Source: Sindora glabra (lineage: Eukaryota > Streptophyta > Magnoliopsida > Fabales > Fabaceae). From it: DNA of 64,000 nucleotides. The translations under genes and the position numbers were made by a program. The stretch is taken from the NCBI GenBank assembly GCA_020226215.1, contig CM035231.1, positions 54,464,876-54,528,875 of the forward strand, written 5' to 3'. Below the pieces are notes generated by a model. It made no database searches, was not told the DNA's origin, and worked only from the letters and a program-made list of their open reading frames with translations. Positions 10,585-23,700 of the stretch are shown here, one piece after another (positions within the stretch are counted from its first letter, which is position 1; the number at the start of each line of letters is the position of its first letter).

Positions 10585-13552
10585 GTGATTCTTCTGCCTC
10601 TAGGCTATTTGACACTGAGTTTTCCCCGTCTCCTAATATGTTATTAAGTTTATCTTCCCTATCCCTCTCCGTTTGCTTTAATTTTTTTCATTTTCATCTT
10701 GTGTATTTTTTGTGTGTTCGGCAAGAATATATATTTTTTACAAGATCACCCCAAATAAGGAATTTCAAGAGTGTATGGCCAAACGTCTTATAAAACATCA
10801 GTCAAATTAAAGAAATTCGATATAAATAATATAGATTGTACTTCTTTCTACGAGTTTGATGGAAGTTCTCTTCAGGAGTTCGAATTCCCCTCATTCAATC
10901 CAAGTGCGAAGCCCCGGGGAAGAACGAAGAAAGGGAACAAATCAAGGTTCTTACTATTGACTGCTATGCGGTGAATGTATACATTAACTAAGCAGTCGGT
11001 GACATGAGATGAATGAAAAATGCAATGGATACTTTTTTCAAATTATTAACTCGGTTTGATCTTATGTCAGCTTGTTATAGTCGTGATTAGTGTGGTTAGG
11101 AATATTTAACACGAATGGGCTTTCACCACCAGGCATTTCATTAATTTTTTTATGTACACATGCGTGTTCTCGCTCTATTTGTTCCCCTTCGATCGTATTG
11201 CATTATTTTATAAGCTGTAACTTAAAAAGAATTGCGGAATTTTTTTGGAGTTGCAATTTTTATTCATTTGTTATATGCATATTTATAATCATTTATAAAA
11301 AATTTATCGTTTTTTAATTAAAAAAATTATAAAATGTGATATAAAACGTTGTAGCTTTTATGCTTCATAGTAACTAGCAAAATTTGGAGAATGTATTGAA
11401 GTATGATAAACTCTCCATCTGCTAGAGTATTGCAAGGTGACAGTGGATGGAGATTTGTTGGAGGAGGTTTCTGACCCTCAAGTTATTGAAGGCTGTAGGC
11501 AGGAAAGTTCAATTTAACGACGGTAATTTGAGGTCCAAAGTTTATATTGGTGCGTTTGTGTAGGATGAAGTATTCAATGTAATAAATTTTTTTATATATG
11601 AGTATTTAGTGGTTTATATAGAGTTTTATGTTGTTTAAGTAAAAATATTTAATTTAATAATTCATAAATCATTAATAGAATCAATTTAAGTATACATTGC
11701 GTTTAACTTGATGCATAGTAAAATTAGCTTTATATAAATACTTATAAAAACCCAACTAACATTTCCATTTTTTTCCTTTCGATAATTGAAGTGGTTGAAC
11801 TAAACTCGTCCACGTGAAGTCTTCTAATCGAAGTATACAATGCAAGACTTTCAAATGACCTATGACACGAACAATTGGACACCTCTGCTTGCTTGTGTGC
11901 GATCGGATGAGCTCCGTTAGTCGGAATGGTGAAATTTTTGACTGGACGAAAGTATGATTTTTTTCTCAAGGTCAAGATAGGGTGCAAATGAATGGCACGC
12001 CGATGGTCCCACCAGATGTAAGATGGAGATTCTTAGTTAAAAACGAAGAATTGTTAGGAGCGGAGGTTAAATTTTTAAAGAAGTAATTTTTTTAATATTT
12101 TGAAGATTATTTAAAATTATTTAATCGGTATTAAGGAAATAATATTTTTTAAAAAATTAATTTATTTTTTTATTTGATTTAATTATATTTTTTAAAAAAT
12201 ATTATTAGAATAATTAATATATTTTTGAAATTATAATATAAAAATAAAAATATTTTTAATTATCTCTAATTATTTTTTAAAATTATATTTCTAATCTCTT
12301 TCTCATCATAATTTTTCTTAATGGGTAATTTCTTATTTTTAATTTATTTTAAAAATAAAATGGGTTTATATTAAAGAATTAAAACGTCTTAAATTTATGC
12401 ACACAACACACATGCATATCTTAATTTATCTTAATACAATTGAAATGAAATATAATTTAAATACAAAATATTAATTAAATAATTAATTCAATCAAATTTA
12501 TATAAAATAGAAAAGCAATATTTAATTTTTTATTTTTATAATTAAAATATTAACTATAATAAACAAAGTAATTTAATAGATGTATATAATTGAATATAAT
12601 TATATTTTAATTTTAATTTATATTATTATAATAATATTTATGATGTAATATTTAATTTTTATTTATGTAATACTCATTTTATTTATTATATATTTAAAAA
12701 TAATTATATTTTATATAATTAATATGCATGTTTATATTTTTATAATTAATAAATTATATTTATTAATAATCAATAAATATTTATTATAATTTTCAAATGA
12801 TAAGAATAAAAAGTTAAAGTAGTCCCTAAATAAATTAAGCAGGTGTAGTTTTATATTTTTATTTTTAAAAGATATAGAACGTTTTTATTATCAAGAGTAA
12901 GCAACTTTTTATGACTTGTGAAAAGTAAAATTTTTTAAATAATTATATTTTTGTATTTTAATACTTAGTAATTAATTAAATAATTTTAAATTTTTTTACG
13001 TCTCAATAAATTGTACTTTCCTTACTGCCTCTGCGGACCAAAACTTATTAAACGATGGGTAAATTTGGATCGTCCCGGTCCAAGTCCACTCAATTATAAC
13101 CTGTTAGTTTTTTTTTATATATATATAAATTAAGTCTTTATAAATTTCCCATTTACCTTTTAGGGTACATAATAATTAATTGATGGCCTACTGTTAGCTC
13201 AAATTAACATATTCCTTGTAGAAAAATATTAGGTGCACTAGACTTTTTCTTCACAATTTTTCATAAGAATATTCACGACCATGAGATTTTTATATACTTG
13301 CGATTAAAGATTGCACATATGAAAAATCCTAATGATTTTTAAGATGAAAAAAAAAATTATGTTTGTTGCTCTTCCATCGGATATTTATTCATAGGTGATG
13401 TAAGTGGTTGCATCAATTTCATATATTTTTAAAATACGCCCGAACACAGTAGATCTATATTGAGTTATATACCAAGACACCACTTTGTCAAATGAATAAA
13501 TTAAAGAGTTGGTAGTTGGGCCAACTTTAACTTTGTTCATTCCACGTTAATA
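10585..13552. other. SAMS 3' UTR followed by AT-rich intergenic DNA
   Basis: Roughly the first 150-200 bases after the stop are T-rich with TTTTTGTGTGTT and AATATATATT motifs, consistent with a plant 3' end. Beyond this the DNA is AT-rich. The small open frames at 10771-10974 (+) and 11742-11987 (-) show no domain I recognise, have no paired promoter or splice context, and are not called as genes. Confidence 0.45.

Positions 13553-13588
<36 letters not shown>
13553..13588. repeat. (AAT)n microsatellite
   Basis: About twelve uninterrupted AAT/ATA triplets, a potential length-polymorphic marker. Confidence 0.95.
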
Positions 13589-13594
<6 letters not shown>

Positions 13595-14035
13595 TAAATT
13601 ACTTACAAAATGTAATAAATTAACGCCACCTCAATTTTCTTTTAATTTTCACTCTCACGTTTTCTCGCAAAATAATCTGAACTTACAGCGAAAGTAGCAC
13701 GGACTTCGCTTGTGTACTCTCACAACTTGTTGCAAGTGAAGGGGATGGTTATGACTGTGAAGATATAATTGATTATTGATAAATTATAATATATAATAAT
13801 TATAAAATTTATTTTATTAATAATATGATTTTTAATAATATTTTTTTAAAAGATAAGTGATGTAAAGATTTTTAGTGAGGGAAAAATATGATTATATAAT
13901 TAGTTATTTTTTAATTATAATTATTTTTTCACTAAAAGTCTTTAGCTAATTATTTTTCAAGAAATACACATCACGATTAAAAGTTATGCCATTAATGAAA
14001 AAATTATGATTATTACTATAATTAATCATGTTTTA

Positions 14036-14993
14036 AGAGGTGTCAAATGGGTCAGTAACCATCACAGGTTTTGATAGATTTATACATTTAAAATTGGACT
14101 CATTTTTAAATGCGGGTAAGATAGATTGATTTTGTTGTAAATTCATTCTGTTATAAGTCAATCTGTATCCATTAAACCCATGGACTCACAATTAAAACCT
14201 AGGAGTTGATCCAATTCGTCATGAGTTTTGATGGATTTGAACCCCTTAAAATTGAGCTCGTTTTAAATATGAGTAATATGGACTTAACCCATCATAAGTA
14301 AGGGTAGACAAATTTTGGTTTTGGTTGATTTAGTTTGCAAATCAATTAATCATTTTAAATCAATTGCCTTCTTAAATATATCACAACTGACCGAAGTCAG
14401 TACTCAAACTATTGTTAACCAAATTAATCAATTATAAACTATTGAAAGTGGTTTAAAATAGTTAATCATTTCAATTTTTTTTCTAGTACGTAGGAAAGTT
14501 TATAAATCTCCTATCCCTTCATATTTTAAATAAAATATAGGAAAATTAAAAATTAAAATAAATTTTATCTAATTTTTATACCGCAGCGCCTATATTTATT
14601 TGAAATTTGGTAAAACAGATTTAGATTTGAATAAATATTAAGTTATTTTTTTTAAGAGAGAGATATTGAGAGCAAGATTTTGAAATTGAAAAATATCTTG
14701 TGAAGACTGAGGGAATGAAGGAATAAACAATAAATAGGCTTAAAATACAACGTCTAAAGTAGATTTTTAAACTCTACAATAATTCAGTTAGCTATGGTTT
14801 AATACAGGTGAAAATTTTCAAACTTGTAACTGACCAAAAAAAATTGAAAGCAAATAATAATTATTCAAATATAATTATTTATTATAATCAACTAATTTAA
14901 ATTGACCCGAATGTAAAATAATTTGATTGGTTTAAATCAATTTGTAACATTTTACTCACTCCTAATCACAAGTAGGCCCATTTGACAAATCTA
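14036..14993. mobile_element. MITE-like element (outer), interrupted by another insertion
   Basis: The two ends carry an inverted motif, TGTCAAATGGG at 14041 and its complement CCCATTTGACA at 14977-14987. Subtracting the inner element at 14299-14964 leaves about 290 bp, a typical MITE size. No coding capacity is visible. The target duplication is not clear, so the outer boundaries are approximate. Confidence 0.45.
14299..14964. mobile_element. hAT-type MITE nested in the outer element
   Basis: This is a non-autonomous element of about 666 bp. It starts with TAAGGGTAGACAAATTTTGG and ends with the inverse of TAGGAGTGAGTAAAATGTTA, the divergent TAGGGGTGGGCAAA-like ends common in plant hAT MITEs. 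It is flanked by ATCATAAG (14291-14298) and ATCACAAG (14965-14972), an 8-bp target duplication with one mismatch, the length made by hAT transposases. The ends, duplication length and nested position agree. Confidence 0.65.
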
Positions 14994-15613
14994 ATATTTT
15001 CATAGTTATATGAAACAAGTCCTAAATCCACTACTGGTTTAATAAAACTATGGCATTACACTTATTTTGAAATAATAATTATAACTAAATTGAACATTTT
15101 ACAATAACTACAATAAATAGATACTTTTATATTTCTTTCTTCATTTTTGTTTTAAGTGTCATGTAAAAGGATTAAAAAAAATAGTAAATAACCTTAATTT
15201 TTGGAGAACTGATTATAATTTACTAATATATCATTTATTAAAAGTTAACTACTAAGTAAATCATTGAATATTTATTTAGATAGTAAGAGTAATATTTGAA
15301 AGAAAGTAATAAATACAATTTTGATTTCTTAAAAAAAGATAAATAAATAAGAAATTTTTTTTCTCTCAATTAATACTTAAGGAAAATAGGTAATGTTGAA
15401 TTGTTGATACTTAAGAACAAAACTCATTCTTCCTCATCTAGAAAAAGTAGTCATTGCAAGGGAGTCCCGTTAGTTGCATCACTCAAATTAAAATCAAGGA
15501 AGTTTTGGTGCTTCAATTGCATCTATGCACTACTAATTTAAGCCATTAAATTCCATTCCTTTTATACAGTATTGCTGTTTAAATAAATAAAATTCTATTA
15601 TTTAAATCAATGA

Positions 15614-15935
15614 TACTTCCTCTATTTCTTTTTATCTGTTATATTTTAAATTTTTTTTTATATTTTTTATCTATTACTTTAGAATTTCAATAAAATATTA
15701 AATATTCTTTTTTCAAATCTATCCTTCTATTTCATTAATAAATATTTTATTATTCTAAACTATTAGTCAACTTGTATTTATTTCTTTATATTTTTTTCTT
15801 TATATTCAACTATATTGAATTTTGTACATAAAGGGTAATTTTATAAAAGCTTATTAAAAATAAACAAATTTAACTACTTTCTTAATATGTATAAAATTAA
15901 TTAATGGCGACAGATAAATAGAAACAGAGGGAGTA
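15614..15935. mobile_element. Stowaway-like (Tc1/mariner) MITE
   Basis: This element of about 320 bp has inverted ends of 24 bp with three or four mismatches: left CTTCCTCTATTTCTTTTTAT, right (reverse complement) CTCCCTCTGTTTCTATTTAT, both followed by CTGT. It is bounded by TA on each side (15614-15615 and 15934-15935), the target duplication of Tc1/mariner elements. The CTCCCTCNGT end is the classic Stowaway signature. It has no coding capacity. Confidence 0.85.
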
Positions 15936-17706
15936 CATAAATGCAATTGGAGTATCATATTCAGAATGGTCCCCGATTAACTGAATCTTAAATTGGGATA
16001 ACGGCTATTTATAGTGACCTGGGAAATGAATATCTCAGTCCATTTTTAAGTATAGCATCCGGGGTTTCTGCCACCATTATTGTCTTCAAGTTAGCGTCAC
16101 ATTCCCTCCAATTAATGGCAGTCTGTATCACATTACTTCTACTATACTACCAACTTACCCATCGTCCTTTCCCCATTACCCAGTGGGCCCAGGCCCGATG
16201 ACCAGTGCTCCCTTCGGCCCATGGGTCATCAACACTTGGAAGATGACAGCCAGAGAAGACAACAATTCTTGTTGGCATTGTGGAAACTTAGCACGAGTCA
16301 GCTTAAAACAGGTGGAATCACTTAGACCCTAATGTGAAGAAAGGAACAAAAGATGTCGCATTTCATGACACGGAGAAATAAATAATGCATTTGCTTTTCT
16401 GCAGAATGATAAGGTATTGGCGTATAGCTGTAATCTTAGGCCACCTGTACTCAATTTTGCAGCTTCCTGATCTGCTCATTGGACCACTCCCAGCCAATTC
16501 TATCATTCATTTGTGGACGCTGCCAATTTTGTTTTTTTCCACCATCATATGATTTTTCTTCTGCATTATGATATTTCAATATTTCACATATGTTTGTGGC
16601 TTCCCATAACCAGAATTCATAAAATCTATATATATATATATATATTGTAAGAAAATTATTTGCCGAGTTTCTTAGGAAGATTTGGTTTTGTACTTCTATC
16701 CTTCTACATGCGTAAATTTCGTGTACAGGTACTCTTTTGTTAGAGTTTTTTTGAGCTTTTTTCAACAATGTAACATGGGTTACTTCAATAATGACCGGTA
16801 ACAGAATATTGACTTAGAGTAAAGTAAAAAGAGGCAAGAATTCAGACATGAGAGGATTCTAATATACATGTCCAAACTGTTTAATAATTTAAACAGAATA
16901 GTGACAGGATTCTAGTATTGGCTAAAGTGTTTAGATTTCCAGTTTTGTTGTCAACCTTCGATTCCTCGACTTCTTTATTAATTGTAAAATTTGAATGTGA
17001 AGTAAGATGCGCGTTTGATTTCTCATGAAGTGCAATTTTCATTACAAACAGAAAGATAAGTGACGGTATTTATAATAATGTGCAGTGACAACTGATGTTG
17101 TTAAGATTAAACGGAGACGGAAGGTGCTAGAATTATTATTATTATTTTTTGGCCCAAAACTCATGATATCCGGTAAATCATAATAAATCCCTAAATAATT
17201 TAAAATCAAGTTAAATTGAATCTCTTTCGGAATGTAAAACTTTTCTAATAATAATTTTTTTCATTCACAAAATTTGAATTTAAAATCTAACTTAAAGATA
17301 TCAAACTCCAAGCAATTCAGACCATGTGTCATTAGTGTATTAGAGCTACAATAAAATAAAACTAAACATGAACCTTACCCTAATAGGATAAGCTTTTAAA
17401 TTAAAGGTTCAATTCCTGTTGATTGGCATTTCAGAAGATATCAATAAGTTATTTTTTTTCGTGCAATCCTTAGATACATGATCTAATATCACAGCTTATG
17501 TCCAAATTTAGTATATGTTACAATTACTATGTGTGATGAAGTTAAACTCTCCCTACATACTTTGATGACAACCTCTGTTACTTAACACTGATGTATATAC
17601 AAAATACTGTGACATTAACATTTTAAGAATATTTTGCAAAAAAATAAAAGAAAAACAAAGGTTGTCAGCCTACAGCAACAAGGACACCTGAATCTGATAT
17701 GCAACA
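15936..17706. other. Intergenic DNA downstream of the SPL gene
   Basis: 16000-16450 is less AT-rich than its surroundings but shows no gene I can support. An open frame at 16451-16768 (-) of 105 codons runs through a TA repeat (YIYIYIY) and has no recognised domain; its last 35 codons have a protein-like composition, so a small exon cannot be fully excluded. A short (AT)n tract lies at about 16626-16645. The last few hundred bases before 17707 probably hold the SPL 3' UTR. Confidence 0.4.
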
Positions 17707-20700
17707 TTACATTGCGCCATATTCCAGTGATTCCCAACTGAAGGGCTGGAACACGTAAGAAACTCGGGGCGAGCTCTTAAAGAGCAAAGCCACACAGACA
17801 CAAACAGCAGCAATGGTCACCATTGAGAGCATCACTGGCCTATAAACCATCGCACTTCTCGTACCACCATAAGCCAGCTTGCGCTGACATAGCTGGCAAC
17901 TATGAGACATAGTTGTTGTTTCAATCTTCTCACTCTGCAGACTTAAAACTCTAGGTGATGACCCATGCCCGTCCCATTGCTTCAGCTTGGTGTTATTATC
18001 TACAAGGGTGCCTGCAGCAATATCAAGCACAACATGCGGGCTTTCACTTCTTTTGCTTGTTTTCCTCTGGACAAGTTGAATGTAGGAGTTGTATCCCCGC
18101 AGGCTTGCATAGTCATTTGGTGTCAAGCCTGTACGGTCACGGGCGTTTTTCCACGCCTCAATTCCCACCTGGCGAGGCAGAGGTAAGAGTAAACATTTTT
18201 TTGTGACATGTTCTACCATTGATAGTTAAGGATAAACCATCTACTGGAAACCTAGCAAGTTTTACTGCATTGGAGCTCACCAACAAAGGATTAGTGCTAC
18301 TTGCACAACCTGTTTAAAACATGCCCCGTTGTTTTAAATTGGTGCACCCAGTTTTAAATTGGTTACACCATATGTTCAGGTTGTGAAAAGGGGGTTGTGC
18401 AAGTAGCATTTTTCAAAATATAATGGTTAGTAATTGATTCTACCTCATTTCTCTATGATCCAAACTGAGAAAACTGTAAATCATAGAAGGAGAAATGTAA
18501 TACCATTCCTGGGTCATTGGTAATGCATCCAAGACATTGTCTAAGTTATCCATACTTGCTGCAACGTGGAGGGGAGTCAACCCAGCAGGCCCGGCAGTAT
18601 CAGGTTTAAATAAGAATTTGTCAGTCGACTTGTCCATATCCTTCTCACTCCCTGGGCCATTTAAAGTTTTTGCCTGGCACATACCATAACAGCAGTTCCA
18701 CCATAGGTCTGCAGTTTCTTTTTACAGCTCTATGTAAAAGACCCATATCTAACAATGCAAGCTCAATGGAGGAATGTTCTCCTGTGTCAACAATATCCTC
18801 AACACAATATCCAAAAGTTTTTTCGTCACAGCACACCAATCATGGTCCATTGAGAAATTGACAAGCCAAACAAACCGATTTAAGTGGAAGAGATCCTGGA
18901 CAGGCACCATAGAACCTAGTCTGACTTTCATACGACTTCTATGAAGGAGCCAAACCCATTTCTTGCACGAAATCCAAGGCTTGAGTCTTTTCTTCCGTTT
19001 GTTTGTTTTTTGTCAGAATGTCATCTGAATTCTCAATTGTTCAATGACACTCTCAAGCTTACAAATTTCTGAACAAATTTCTCTCTCTGCAACTATAAAT
19101 GGGAAGGAACAGCTGCTAAGACCATGATCTTCCACCTGAGAGTTCATTGTGTCAATGCAGAGAAGGGGGGAAAAAATGAGAGAACATCTTGCAGAGAACT
19201 TAAAGATTTCTAGTTCTAGGGATGGTTTGTCTACATTGACCCTCTCTGTAGTTGTTTTGAACAATAAAGTTCATAATAGTTTAAAGTGGTGAACAAAGTA
19301 TATAATGCATATTAGGTTTCACATAAGCAACTAACTGACCATATATTACTCAAAATAAATCATTGATTCCCATTAGAGACAACAAAGCAGGGACGAGATA
19401 GTGTCTAACTTTGGGACTCCTAAGATGGGTTTAAAAGAGACTTGGGTTCATAAGCAAACCTGGACCATGTGAAACAAGATAAAAAAGATTATAAGAGCAA
19501 ACAGTAACGAAATAACACACTTTATTACTACATAGTAATGTCAGTCACTGAAAGTGTCAACAATAAACATCTCATAAGTAAGTCCATCTCTTAGCAAGCT
19601 TCAGCCAAATAAATGAGCTTAAAATTAGAAAACAAAGAAATACCTAATGGACAATGCATGTTTGACTAGCCATTAGAAAGCAAGGCCAGATGGGAAAAAA
19701 ATATGTTTAGAAATTAGGATTAGGACATCACCTCAATAAATCCTCTCCCAGTTACATCCGGTATATTACATGAAAAGCTGAAGTGTTGAAGCTCATCATG
19801 TTTATTAGCTGCATTGGCACCATTAATCAAGTCATAACAACTCTCCTGCACCAGATACTTTCCTTCAAGTGCACAGAGCAACCTGAAATGATGAGGAAGG
19901 ATTAACTCTGAACAAATACCAAATGTTTTTGAACAGGTGAAAGAAACTTCAGAACTTCTCCACTCTTGAAATCATCAGCAGAAAAAAACAATGCAAAATC
20001 ATATCCCTCAACCCTCGCTTTCTCCTATAATCCCTTTTCAAACCTATTTAAATGTCTCGATGAAACATTTTGGTTGATATGAATCAAATGAAGCTAACTT
20101 ATCCTTTCTCTTTTTTATGTTCATTCTTTTTATTTTCTTCTTTTATTTTCTGGTAACTTCATTTTGATAACACCTGATCATGTTCCAAGGCAGAGCAGAG
20201 GCAACTGACCTGCTTTAACAATGCAAAAAAAAGGAAGGGGGGGTTGGTTATATTTTAATTTCCTTTTGCAAAACAGTATATCAGTGGGTTTAGCCCAACA
20301 TAAGCTTCTGCGTATGATCCTTTAAAACCAGAACCCCTCAACTAAAAAGATTTAGATACCAGCAGGTTTAAGGACATATACCTTGTGTTAGACTGGAAAA
20401 GGTTGAATCCTTTCACAGTAAATTGAGCACTTGCACTTGTAGAAACAGCAAGTGGTTTAATGCATGAAATCCTACAATTTTGTGGGCTTTTGAGGTGCAA
20501 GGGCACATCTAAGACATCTGACCTGCAGAGGAGAGATGAATTGAAAACCTATCCTCATACCGAAGGAAAATGAATAAAGTTTTTGCAGATAGTTGTTTAG
20601 ATTTTACAGTGACATAAAAGGAATGCACATATGCATAGTTTGAAAGAAACAAACCATTGTACAGAAAAGCTACAGAATGTCGCACTCTTGTATATACCCA

Positions 20701-23700
20701 TCCTGTTCTCCAGAAAGAATCATTTGATGCAACAAGAAGCTTTGCCAAGTTGGATCCTAAATCATAGCAGAGCTGCATTATCAAAATAGCATTGAGCAGA
20801 TTAAAAAACCTTTTCCAAAATTTCAACTGGCAACCTCAATTTGTGCTGTTGTATCGGTTAGTACCTCATCCCATGCAGATTCTTCTAGACGGAGATATAT
20901 TGTTAATATGATACATCCTGGCCTTATATAGCTCTCAATCTCTGTGGGACTGCGGTGATAACCAGTTGAGGATCTGGAATTCAAAACAAGCACAAATCAA
21001 ATTCTGCACAAAGAAATCACAGAGTAAAATTTTAAAAGCAATTCATCTACCTGAGATCGCATAACATGGGGCAAATCATTTGGATCCTTGCCAAAGAGTT
21101 TGAAAACAATGCGATCTGTGCGACTCTGAGACAATAAACCAATAATATTTCAATGACTATAATCTTCTGACAGCCACCAAATAAAGTAGTTACAATCCAA
21201 AAACTTAGAATACATATGAGGTCAGGATTTATGCTCCCTGGGCTATAATTTTCCAGACCACTACAGTACATTATTAAATTTATTTTAATAAGAAATCAAT
21301 CAACCATATACATAAATATAATACATTCACAAAAGAAAGACATGGTTATTAAAGAAGTTATATCAGAAATAATCTTGGGTGAAAAACTTTCTAGTTCCTA
21401 CCACTTTTCAAAATATAGTATGCATGGGTTTCATAGGTGACTAATTCTCAAACATGTGATTCATTCAGTACATTGGTCCCACTTAAAAGTCACACACGTC
21501 AAATTCTTGTTTATTCATTGCTGTGGCTACACATAACAAATGAGTATGCAAGCAAGTCTTGGCCAAAATCGCATCTCATCTTCTAAGAAAAATAGTTATC
21601 TGCAACATATCAACAACACCAGTACACGAGATGAAGGCCTAGATGGACCAACAGGTTGCAACAAACTAACAATTATTCAAAATAATCAGCTTACTAAAGA
21701 AAGGAAAATGTGGAAGAACATGAACAATAGACCTCAAGTTATAGCCTTAGTGGCAAGCTTTGGGCGCCCCCCCCCCCCCCCCAAAAAAAAAAAAAAAAAG
21801 AAAAAAAAAACACACACACACCCAACCAAAAAGGAGAGAGAGAGAGAGATAAATAAAGTGAGGAATAAACAAATTTGTGGCCATGATTTTTGTGGCAAGC
21901 ATCCACCAAGAAAAAGTGTTTAAACAATCATTTGAAATAAACATGTGAACTTCCCAAATTCCAGTACTAAGTAGCACAGAAATATTATATACCAAGTGAT
22001 CACAAGGAAATAAACTAAATTACTACATCTAAAAGAACAGACCTGAGCCTCTCCGCTAGAACTAGAAGGTGATTGGGCAGAGGTCGAATCCGTGTTTCTA
22101 CTTGTCTGTGGTGGACTGGATTTGTGAGGGTCACATGGTAACCATGAAGGATGTTCAGCAGACCCAAAACCTGAAGCCACATGAGGTTGAGGCCTCCTAG
22201 AGTTCTCAAGATCATCTTGTACATCAGCACATTCATTGTTCAGGTCGATGTTACTTAAGCCATTTCTTCTAAACCGCAGTCTCCCCTGCAACTAATTCTG
22301 GCCGAAGGCTATCCCGTGATAGAAGCACACTTGGGGACAGCAGTTCTGAAGGAGATCTTGTTAAACTTCCTATGCCGCCATTGCCTGAAGGAATACAGTT
22401 TTGTGTCATATCAGAAGCAGGCAATGTCATGCACTGTTTCATACTATTTGGAAGGTCATGAGTGACTCTATCATCAATCTTGAGAGAAGAACCAGATGGC
22501 CTGGAGGGTTCAAGACCATTTGAATTCAGATTGGGTGCATTTTGCACCAGGCCCAGATGCCCCACAATTTGGCGAACCTTGAGATCCATCTAATAAAGAG
22601 GCTATCTTCGTTCCATAGGCTGTACCAGCTGCCAGGTTCCTCAGCAGTTGAGTGAGAACATCCTGGTCCCTTGTCTGATCTGAGCTGTTTGCTGCAATTA
22701 ATAGAAGGCATAATCTGTGGAGTCAAATAATATGCCATTGATGCATTTTAAAATACAATCAAAGACCCATTAATACAATCTCAACACATGCAATTTCCAT
22801 CAATACAATCTCAACATACATGCAATTTTCATCTTTGTTTACAGGAATTATGTCAGCAGAACAAACACTCACTAGATGAACAAAGGGGCAGCAATAAGTA
22901 TAAAAACAAAATAAAGTAACTAAGCAAATGACGAAAATGACAATCTTTTCAGCAAGGACAAAATTAGTTAATAATTGTAGTGGAAGCTTAAGTTTGCTGC
23001 AGCAAATGAGTCTGTCTTAACTTCTACTACTGAGAAGATGAAGTCATTAACCTTCTTATTACAAAATCTCCCGTCAAGTGATACAGTTTAGGACAATTTA
23101 TACTTTGCACGGTGAAAAGCATGCCAAGGCCTTAGAATTAAGTGCCCCTGGATCTCCAAATTCTTAAATTAGTTACCATATGAGTGTTATGCAATCTTCA
23201 AGAGAAAAATTCAGCCATTTGCAAATGCAGGTTGCAACTTGCATTGACTATCCTCCAAACCAGTTACCAGGTAATGTTATATAATAATACCCATCAAATG
23301 CAGATTGTTATAGCTGCCACTTCTTGTGAGCACCCACTTCCTCACAAAAGTAGCTGGTTATTTTCATTGCACCTCTAAGGAAAGTTCATTAATTTATGCA
23401 GAACGAGTTAAAGCACTAAGGCATAGAATTGATATGCAGCATCATGCATATGCAAAAATTCTGATCAGTCTTCGCAGTTCTGTTTTTTCCTAATTTCAGA
23501 GTTGATATACGGCAAATGAGCAAACTATATATGCAACAATTTTCATCAGTCTTCTCAGTTTTGTTTTCCTAATTTTGATCATTAACAGATTTTCTTCAAA
23601 CCATAGAGTACAGAACAACAACACAACAAATTAGAATAAGTGTTCTTTCAGCTTCCAAGAATAGCAGCCAAATAAATAAATTGGAGATAAAAACGAAGAG

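Noticed and set aside
10771..10974. 67-codon open frame after the SAM synthetase gene
   Set aside because: It has no recognisable domain, no promoter and no splice context; its length is within chance in this composition.
16451..16768. 105-codon minus-strand open frame
   Set aside because: It spans a TA microsatellite (Ile-Tyr repeats) and matches no family I know; only its last part looks protein-like, which is not enough for a gene call.
17400..17420. GGTTCAATTCC, resembling a tRNA B box
   Set aside because: No matching A box or cloverleaf can be folded around it.
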